From: Cristatella mucedo
Taxonomy: Eukaryota; Bryozoa; Phylactolaemata; Cristatellidae
Direction of reading: 5' to 3'
Assembly (NCBI GenBank): GCA_009760855.2
Contig: WPIO01000006.1
Location: forward strand, 10,397,501-10,461,500
DNA: 64,000 bases
The notes below the pieces were generated by a model, which did not search any database, was not told the origin of the DNA, and saw only the letters and a program-made list of their open reading frames with translations. A program made the translations under genes and the position numbers. This document shows positions 56,050-64,000 of this stretch, piece after piece (the first letter of the stretch is position 1; every line of letters begins with the position of its first letter).

Positions 56050-57120
56050 GCTGGTCAAAGACTTTTCACGTGTTTTCCAATCTCTTGAGTGACTAGATAT
56101 GCCACGTGTTTCCTTGAAACCCCTAAGGGATCACACCTCATAGATGCGCCTGGACTGAGAGATTTTGACCAATGGCTGTGACAATCGATCTGCCCCGCCC
56201 CCTCCCTCCCCCCCCCGACTCTGCAGATGGAGTTGAACACCATCCCTGCCGTGGTTGGTGTTCATTCAGGTTGTTCAAAGCAGACCAGACCTTGCTCGTG
56301 CTGGACGTCTGCATTTAGAGAGGTGCACTTGGGAACTGTATATAAGTTGGCCTGCTGCAGATACTGCTTCTTGGCATATGCATGCCAGTGTGATCACCGA
56401 TCACAATGTCATCACTTACACCAAGCTATTTGATGCTCATTGACCTTCTCTCCAAATGGCTTTATTCAGAGCCACACAGGACGCTTCTCCTTTAACTCTT
56501 CTGGTGCTCTGTGTCTAATCCAGTCACGTGTCGGTCCATTACCAATTACTTATCAGTAGAGCATTGAGGGTCTAAACAGAGCTACTTTTTTACAAGGAGA
56601 TGCGGTCAAACCTGTCAATACAATAAGTGCCATCTAAGAGCCCGGTAAAAAGTGGCTCTTATTATGGGGGATTGTGCCCTTTTATAATCGACCTCGCGGT
56701 ACTCTGAGAAGTGTATTCCTACTCGTCTGCCTCTACTCGTTGCATGCACTGTGGACCAGCCTTTCGATGCTTGTCATTCGTGGTAGGCATAAAAAAGGAG
56801 CCTCCTCCTGCTCTCGAGCTTTTCTGCAGTTACCTCAGAGGTTCCTATTCACAACTTCAGCTGGTAACATGTTTGATTCCTGTCCAGATTAAGACTTCTT
56901 ACGGCAGTAGCGCATGATCTCACTGGCCTCCTGGTTCTATCTCGACTGTACTGTTGTGACTGTTGGCATTGCTGGCAAAAAGCCATTAAGACCCTGCTAG
57001 TAGTTGGTCAGTAAGTACGGCTACTTGGTTGATCTTCAAATCCATGGGAGTTCAGTCATAAGTCTTCTTTGCTATGTCAATGGACCCGGAGCACAACATT
57101 TTGCTCTGAGACCAACAAGG
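56050..57120. other. Intergenic or intronic, nothing firmly identified
   Basis: Short open frames only. A run of C (about 8) at 56208. No ferredoxin Cys-motif exon found. Confidence 0.4.
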
Positions 57121-57131
57121 TCTGCCGTCTG

Positions 57132-57545
57132 GGGTGGAGCCAAGATTTTCAGGGTGGGGGCAAGGGAGGTTGGGTGGGGGCAAGGAAGCACCAGGCTCCT
57201 TCAGACATAATGACATAGGTACCACATAAAAACAGTTTATGAAAAAAGTCAACATATCTGTTCGTCCCATTTATTCCACACTGAGTGTGCCCCTTGGGCC
57301 TGGGGAAATCTGCCCCGGGATATAAATAAATACTAGCTGATTTAACAGCCTCTTTTTTGTATAGCGACAGAAGAGCCTTCACGGCTATCACCACCGCTTG
57401 CAGTAGAGATAAAGGGTCGCCCACTGCAGGATTCGAACACACGAACTCGGGGCCGAGGTCGTGAAAAGCAACCGCCTTACCTAGTGAGCCATTACGGCTC
57501 ACCTATGGGAACTTACCTCTGTCGGGGGCCTCTGGCTCCACCTCT
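57132..57545 (-). mobile_element. Dispersed GGCGGAGCC-type repeat split by SINE2
   Basis: GGTGGAGCCAAGATTTTCAG, GTGCCCCTTGGGCCTGGGGA, then after the SINE2 GGGAACTTACCTCTGTCGGG. The uninterrupted relative is at 59035-59180 (GGCGGAGCCAGGATTTTTAA, TGCCCCTTGGGCCTGGTGAA, GTACTTCCCTCTGTCTATGG). The class of the repeat is not known to me, and the strand is arbitrary. Confidence 0.6.
57330..57503 (-). mobile_element. SINE2 copy, full length
   Basis: AAATACTAGCTGATTTAACA, GTATAGCGACAGAAGAGCCT, GGATTCGAACAC (B box), CCGCCTTACCTAGTGAGCC and the head ATTACGGCTCAC. Close to the 24.67 kb copy in reverse. It sits inside another dispersed repeat. Confidence 0.88.
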
Positions 57546-57665
57546 GTCTGCTGCGGCTTGGCTCCTCAATATGTAGCTGAACAGCTGCACCAGTGTCAGC
57601 CTCATCGTGCCCGCGGGTCGTTCCAGAACGATGTGTTAACTGTACCATTCTTGTGTGAGAAAAAG
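57545..57665 (+). mobile_element. LINE family 2 fragment
   Basis: Codes LAPQYVAEQLHQCQPHRARG and FQNDVLTVPFL, matching GLAPSYLAELLHQFQPLFAL in the 50.3 kb copy. Confidence 0.6.
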
Positions 57666-58519
57666 AATCCTAGCACCGGTTCGCAGATCAGTGTCATTCG
57701 AAATGAAACGTTATATGCATACATTATGAGGCTCCAGTATTTTGGTAGTACCACTGGAAGCCATAGAAACCTCTAGATCGAGGAGTTCGGCACCCAAGCG
57801 AGCACCAAATCGAGCCAGAGGAGGGTGCTGCTCTGCGATCGCCTTAGCGTTACTGCATTGCAGGCTCCACTGAGGAAGGCAGTATATATATACAGAAGGC
57901 AATCCTGCAATTTTTATTTGTGAGTGTGGGGGGGGGTCTCACGATTCATCCACCTCAAGTCGGTTTCTCATGAGCCTTCTTGACTGTAGCTGGCAATGCT
58001 GTACAAATGAATTATAATTCAATAGAAATGGTCAAATTTGGGGTCTGTATTTGGCAGAGTGACGCCATGTACTTATTGCAAGAGGCTCACGACTTCCAAG
58101 CAGTGTAGGCCGTATTACAAAATGTAATTTCAGCTTGGAAGGATGAAAAAGATAAAGTGTCGTTGTGTCCTTGTTTCGCAGACGATTGGATGGCCAGGCT
58201 AGGACAGTCAAGTCTTGAAGAACAGATTTTTGCCAGTGAAAATGGTCGCCAACACAACTCTTGACAAGGGTTAAGCTGGCAGAATCAACTCTGCTGTATA
58301 GGTTAGGCTAACATTGCATACTCACCAGAATGCCGAACAGAAACTTTAGGTCTCTAGAAACGAGGCAGAAATTAAACCATCTGCTATTTATTAATCAGCG
58401 GTATTTTAAGTGCAATGGCTCGGAAAGGAGTGGCAACAAGGCACCTAGGATCCAAAGCACATCGTGTGATCAGGAAGAGAATTTCTCGGCAACGTCCTGA
58501 ATCACTCCACTAGCAGTGT

Positions 58520-58605
58520 TTCCGTCGCCATGCATTAGCACTGACCCTGAATCCCATTGAAACCGCATCTATGCTGTGGAGCAAAGTGCACAGTTATTTA
58601 TTTAC
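58520..58605 (+). mobile_element. Tc1/mariner-like transposase remnant
   Basis: The stretch LTLNPIETASMLWSKVHSYL resembles the conserved PDLNPIENLW...K motif around the last catalytic residues of Tc1/mariner transposases. No other part of the transposase is evident. Confidence 0.4.
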
Positions 58606-58742
58606 ATCACTTTATGACTTGTCTTGGTTGAGGGGGTTCCTCATTAAAGGTGAGAGATTGCTACAGAAATATGAATTTATCATCAAAAAACAGCATATAA
58701 TAGTATTGTATGTAAAGAGAAATTGCACTTATGGTTTTGCTA

Positions 58743-58810
58743 TACACACACACACACACACGCACGTGCACACACACGCATGCGCGCGCACACACACACG
58801 CACACACATG
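58743..58810 (+). repeat. (CA)n microsatellite
   Basis: CA with CG and GC interruptions over about 66 bp. Confidence 0.9.
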
Positions 58811-59034
58811 CATTCAGGGCCATAAGTATTTGTGAACTCCAGAAGAGGCCATATTCCGATGCTGTTGGGTCTAAAAACAATTGAACGACTCAGGAGTGAC
58901 AACCTGAATAATAAAAACTATGAATCGCACCGTGCGAAAGACATATTGGCATGTACGATGAGGTATATGAAAGGAAATGTTCAAAATCGACAATATTATG
59001 GCATAAATACATTATTTTTTAATATTTTGCCTCA

Positions 59035-59182
59035 TAGGCGGAGCCAGGATTTTTAAGGTTGGGGCAAGGTACACTGCTCCTGCCCCTTGGGCCTGGTGAA
59101 ATTTGTCCCAGGATATATGTAGGTACTTCCCTCTGTCTATGGGGGGCAGTTGCCCCCTGCCTCACTGGTTGCACCCCTGGCG
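59035..59182 (-). repeat. Dispersed GGCGGAGCC-type repeat, uninterrupted copy
   Basis: Contiguous relative of the split copy at 57.13-57.54 kb, ending TGCCCCCTGCCTCACTGGTT and GCACCCCTGGCGCC. Its two ends are partly complementary (GGCGGAGCC and GGCGCC-type), as in a small DNA transposon, but I cannot define terminal repeats. Confidence 0.55.
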
Positions 59183-59315
59183 CCTCATCATAATCAAGCA
59201 ATGGAGAAGAAAAACGTGAGGTTTTTCAGTGTAAGATAATGTGCAATATGCTCACCACCGTCTGGCCTGTTTCATTTCCTTTCTGTTCAATCGGGCAAGA
59301 ATTGATTTGACTGCT

Positions 59316-59476
59316 GCCCCCTTTGGAGTCGAACGACCCTTTCACGGGGATCGCCCAAGACCATAATAAAACACGCATTTCCACATTTCGCGCACAATAA
59401 TTTTATGGTTGGGGGTCGCCACAGCACGAGGAACTGTATTAAAGGGTCGCGGCATTAGGAATGTTGAGAACCACTG
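59316..59476 (+). mobile_element. SPIN-like hAT nonautonomous element
   Basis: The 3' side reads AATTTTATGGTTGGGGGTCG, AGGAACTGTATTAAAGGGTC, GCGGCATTAGGAATGTTGAG, AACCACTG, and the 5' side CCTTTGGAGTCGAACGACCC, TTTCACGGGGATCGCC, AAGACCAT. Both ends match the SPIN family of hAT transposons as I remember it, with most of the interior deleted. The outermost 5' bases (the CAGCGGTTCTC repeat) appear lost or diverged. Confidence 0.75.
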
Positions 59477-60369
59477 GACTAATCCTCCAAAAACAGGGCT
59501 TGAACAATTGGAAAATCGTTCATGTACTTGAATTAATGGAAGATTGTGTTAGATGTAATCTGGCGCCGTATGTTAGGAAAGGCTCCTTGTACAAAACTGA
59601 TTCTGCCTCGGCCAACGGAGCAAGAGATTGAGCCGAAAGAATTGGCTACTGAAGATGGCTGCACTATCTGTAAGAATGCCAACTTCGCTAAGCTAGCAAT
59701 CACTAGAAGCCACTATAAGGACCATAACTAGCAGGCAAACTGTGGTGCAGCATTGAATTATGCACTCTAAAATGTTAAACTTTTAGGTAAGTGCAAGCGT
59801 CGGTTTTGAGTCAGCCAAAAAAGAGTGCAGATATGACTGCCTGAAGTACACCGTAAAGTATGGCGGCTGGCCGGTGGCAAAATCGTAGTACGGGTGGGCC
59901 TCTTTTTTCTGAGCTGGTATTGGAGCACTGCTACGTATTCCTGGCATTATGGACCAGAAAGTATATATTTAAGCGTGCCGCAAAACATTGGCGTTCCATC
60001 GTGGCTCAGCGGCTCCAGGGTGACAGCGTTATTTATCAGCAAGACATGCTGGCCTGCATAAATGCCTACGGCCCTCAAGGTATATGCACTTAAATGCAAA
60101 AGCATGTGGACGGCTGGGGCAGCCACCATGACAGCTGCATATTCATGTGCATTTAGATTAAATTTTGTAAGTTGCTGTTACCACACTGATGCACGCTAGT
60201 TGAAAGAAAAAAGCAGCATGCTCTCCTGATTATCACGTGCCGTATGTAAAATATTGAGCTGGTGTGACTTTGCGTCGTCCTTATGTGCAACGATCTGGCT
60301 CAGGCATTGAGCTTATCAAGCACTCGGAAACATCGGACGTCGCGCTACTCTAGGCTCGTTGCAATTGAG

Positions 60370-60470
60370 CAAAAAATGCACCGGCAGGGGTGATTCAGAC
60401 GACCAGCTTTGGAAACCGTCGCTCGACTTCATCTCATAAATGCTCGATTGGGTTAGTATCTGGAGACTGA
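60370..60470 (-). mobile_element. Tc1/mariner-like transposase C-terminus, broken
   Basis: Read in reverse: PDTNPIEHL, a stop, then DEVERRF. The PDTNPIEHxWDEVERR pattern, with Trp replaced by a stop, is the signature end of a Tc1-like DDE transposase. Upstream catalytic parts are not visible. Confidence 0.65.
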
Positions 60471-60479
60471 CCGCGGAGG

Positions 60480-61790
60480 TACTTCCTAAACACCTTGGGA
60501 AGCCAAACTCGATAAATTGTGACCACTATCTAATTCTGGCTGCAGTGTGTTTTAATTGCATTCTTGGTCAATAATCCAGTCCACGACGTGACATTTCATG
60601 TGATATTTATGTTCTGGAGGTCTAAATAGATGCCCTAGGTCGTGATGCAGTGCAGTGCAGTGCTTAACCATCCCACACTGACATATTTTCCTCAGAGCTT
60701 GACCGCTGCTTGTAGTCGATTGGGGGTGAGTAGGCTTTGTTGGGTCGCCGGCGTATGCGAAGCACTTCTTTTGCACTTTGAAAAGAGTGAATTTGCCTTC
60801 TTCACTTCATACAACTTTACTTCGATCTCCAGCTGTCCAGTGGCTCCGAGCTTTGGCTCAACTTAAACGACTTGCCAGATTCCTTCGGATAGAAGTGGAT
60901 TTCTCTCTTTGCGACTGGAGAATGCAGACTAGCCTGATCGCCTTCTGACGGTGTTGCCTCTAACTTTCTTTCCAGACTGCGCTTGCAGAATTTTAGCTTA
61001 AGCTTTTGCCGAAGCAGTACGGTCCTTAAATGCCTCAAACTTAAGGATGGCGTTTTCCAGCTTAGTGGTAGCTCAAGGCAGGCTCAATTGTGCAGCATTT
61101 TCAGGGTTCTCGGCTTTCCCTGCTAGGGTTGTATGATGCTGTTCTTTTCGTTCTGGATAGAGTTTTAGCAATTTGACCGTACGAGTGCCGAGCCTCTACG
61201 GTGCCCCAATCAGTACCCCTCTCGGAGCTTGACAATTTGCTACATTAGGCACGACTTGCAAGCATTTTCCGGCGAAGTAAAAATTGCTCAACGGGATGGC
61301 TTTGAAATTCCGACACGTGCATATGCCTTGCGGTTCCGGGATGAGCTGATGACGGGGTCGTTTCTTGGTGCTCTATTCTGGCCCAAAAAATGCAAGTTTT
61401 TAAAAGACTCCGGCTGTCGTGGCAATACGTACATTACTTATAAATCTTACAGTTAGCAAACAGAACCATCATACAGACTCCTCTCTACTAGCCCACTAGG
61501 AGTGGGGCTCACGAAAAGCGGGTAATCTAGCAAACCTAGAGCATCCAAGTACTTGTGCATTGAAATGTCCATACAGCATACCGTAATTAAGCACTTAAAA
61601 TTTAAACCCATGGCCTTTTAAGCCCCGTGTTCAGTATCGTGGACAATAGTCTCGGTAGCTGAGTCGGTAGCACTGCGGGAGGGGCCAGAAAGCAGCAAGT
61701 TGCCGTATCATTCCCTGAGCGCTCAGTTTCACAGCAGATGGTCTTGGATTATTCTGTATTTTGACCAGTGTTGAATAGAACTGATATTGT
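60480..61790. other. Nothing firmly identified
   Basis: Short open frames only on both strands. No recognised gene or repeat. Confidence 0.35.
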
Positions 61791-61799
61791 TGGTGCATG

Positions 61800-61892
61800 C
61801 AGCATAGCATAGGATCTTGGTAATCGATTCAATGCTTGATGGAGAGCCAGAAGTGGTGTGATATGGCAGCTCCGCCTAGTGTGGTATTCATG
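61800..61892 (-). mobile_element. CR1-like LINE fragment, old
   Basis: ATCTTGGTAATCGATTCAAT and CCAGAAGTGGTGTGATATGG with CAGCTCCG correspond to the KQRIDFK-LHWLP-HITPLL region in reverse. Confidence 0.5.
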
Positions 61893-62020
61893 CGGTTACT
61901 CCGACTGGGACCTTGCAGCTCGAACTATTTTACCCCCAGGCCTGCTGTAGCTTAACCCTCCCCCAACCGTAGGTGTATCACAAGCCCACACATTTCCCTG
62001 TCTCGGGTAAGCAACCCCCT

Positions 62021-62021
62021 C

Positions 62022-62077
<56 letters not shown>

Positions 62078-62105
62078 ACTCTCTCTCTCTCACTTTCTCT
62101 CTCTT
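62021..62105 (+). repeat. (CT)n microsatellite
   Basis: Long CT run with CACT interruptions. Confidence 0.95.
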
Positions 62106-62109
62106 CCCA

Positions 62110-63420
62110 CGGCTTGAGCTAAGCATACCCTCTTCTCTCTGCCTGTTTCTGCCTGTTTTTGCTCTGTCTTGTTTTTTTGGCCTAATTGGACCCCTCCATC
62201 TATCCGATGAGTGGTTAAATAACAAGCTTCAAAAGCATGTCAACGGTTTACGTCTGTCGACCTTGTTTACTGTATGACGATGTGTTTATGTCAGCGTGAC
62301 AACTCGACATATTTTTTATTTTTAACCCTTCGTTTTTTCTATTCCTGCCATATTAGCTGTTTGGATGCCCGTTTGCTTCCAACATCTTCTGTTGATGGCC
62401 ACGGCCTATCTTCAAAAGAGCACCCTAAAAAGGCATGTCTTCAAACTACTTCAGAGCATTTAGGGTGTTTTCTCCCCGACCATGTTCTAGAGTTTGGTAG
62501 TCCACTGACATCTTTTCATATAGAAGCGCTGCCTGAAACAGCCTGTCTCCTAGGCAGCACTAAGGGCTTGAGACACATAGCTAGTCCACAGAATTTATCT
62601 CGACTAGCTAGGTTGGCTGGGCCTGACCACCCTCATGACTAAAATAAGCCTGCTCAACTATAAGGGTGTCAACTGCACGATTTAAACTTGATGCTCTTGT
62701 CGATTAGTCGGACCACCCAGAAGTTACCAATACTGAGCAGCACGAACTAGCAGATCTGCCTTGAATCAGGCTAGCCAATTGTTTATGGTGGCTGATTGGA
62801 AGATACCGTGGTACCAAAGGCCGTACGATATGTGAAATAGAGAACGTGCTTTTTTCGCCGGGGGGGGGCGGGGCAGGGTGTGACTTACAAATAGCTGGAA
62901 GGCCACAGGTGCAGGCTAAGTATCAAGTGTCAGAACCTAAGCTCGAGAAGCCGTGTCGAGACAAGTAACCTACCATAGCAGATTTTGGTAATGGTCCTTG
63001 TGATAGTTGCGTTGCAATTGCGCACGATGAGCTTGTGGGTGTCCAGTTGAGCAGCGGCATGTGGCTCAGGACGCTCGGGACGCTGGCAATCATCCTGGCA
63101 ATCTTCAGGGTGAATCGGCTGATGCTGGTAAAAGGATGAAGGCTGCAGTGTAGGCGATGGACCTTTGCTCAGCATGCTCGATTGACGTCACTTCTGCTAA
63201 TCAGTTCTGCTTTGTCGTTTCGTTGCACTACTCACCCGTGGGGGAAGCAGGAGGAGAGTGCTTGCTCCGTTTTGCAGCATCATCTCGAGTATGTGAAACT
63301 AGGTTGCGGTGTGGCGGTCGGTGACTTGCTGTCGTTTGAGACCTGCTTTTGCTGTTGCTGTGCTGCAGAACTGCTGAACACTCCGTGAAGCATGTCTAAA
63401 ATCCCATACGATTGTTTGGG
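62110..63420. other. Mostly unidentified; possible open exon
   Basis: Nothing recognised in 62.1-62.9 kb apart from a G run near 62861. On the - strand 62980-63175 has two overlapping open frames (one starting MLSKGPSPTLQPS and containing AAQLDTHKLIVRNCNATITR), ending at a GTAGGT donor-like site. Neither matches a family I know, so I do not call a gene. Confidence 0.25.
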
Positions 63421-63428
63421 CTGAGCAC

Positions 63429-63736
<308 letters not shown>

Positions 63737-64000
63737 CTTGGTATGTTTTTTTATACAGCACAGCCACAGGAGGGCATGGGCACTCACTAGCAAACACTAT
63801 ATTGAAATATTGAATGTATTTCAGATGCCTTCAGGGCGTGAAGGAGCAACATTTGTCTAGTTTAATTCCGAAAGGAAATTGAAATATTGGGGCTTGTTCA
63901 GGAATGGGTCATTTCCTAAGTTAGATTGCCTAGCTAAAACTTTCACAACGATGTTAGCTAAGTTGCCTCTTAAAAGAAGCCATTGCTTGCTGTGATCACA

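Overview
The window is animal nuclear DNA. Genes are split by GT-AG introns, microsatellites are dense, and most of the non-coding DNA is degraded non-LTR retrotransposons, tRNA-derived SINEs and small DNA transposons. A radial-spoke gene shows an organism with motile cilia or flagella. The phylum cannot be fixed from sequence alone. An invertebrate is my guess; I see no bacterial, plastid or viral features.

Region 1 (1-20.3 kb, + strand) is the 3' half of LTN1 (listerin), the E3 ligase of ribosome-associated quality control. I could chain fifteen exons with matching splice phases from 154 to the stop at 20313, about 845 C-terminal residues including the RWD-like part and the C4HC3 RING. The N-terminal exons lie left of the window. 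Its introns hold old CR1-like LINE pieces, SINE1 copies and long CT, GT and GA tracts.

Region 2 (20.3-37.9 kb) is repeat-rich. It holds two CR1 copies on the - strand: one young, with an intact reverse-transcriptase frame and a 7-bp target duplication, and one about 3 kb long that keeps endonuclease remnants. It also has a 122-bp satellite carrying a telomere-like motif, a perfect 25-bp-stem hairpin, several SINE2 copies and a few unassigned exon-like stretches.

Region 3 (37.9-39.4 kb, - strand) is a CpG-rich, apparently intronless gene. It encodes a small Ala-rich type I membrane protein whose tail has an NPLY and two YEN motifs. A three-level nested transposon insertion follows at 39.6-40.7 kb.

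Region 4 (47.4-55 kb) has the complete five-exon RSPH3 gene (- strand, 358 aa, radial spoke stalk). Its start codon lies 370 bp from the divergent start of an adrenodoxin-type ferredoxin gene (+ strand). Only the first two exons of the ferredoxin are recognisable, and the cluster-binding exons are not found before the window ends. The last exon of an unidentified - strand gene, with a poly(A) signal, lies just downstream.

Region 5 (55-64 kb) is intergenic or intronic. It contains CR1, SINE, Tc1/mariner and SPIN-like hAT remnants and a long CA/GA tract. The cellular genes act in unrelated processes (translation quality control, cilia motility, mitochondrial electron transfer), and nothing suggests a functional cluster.
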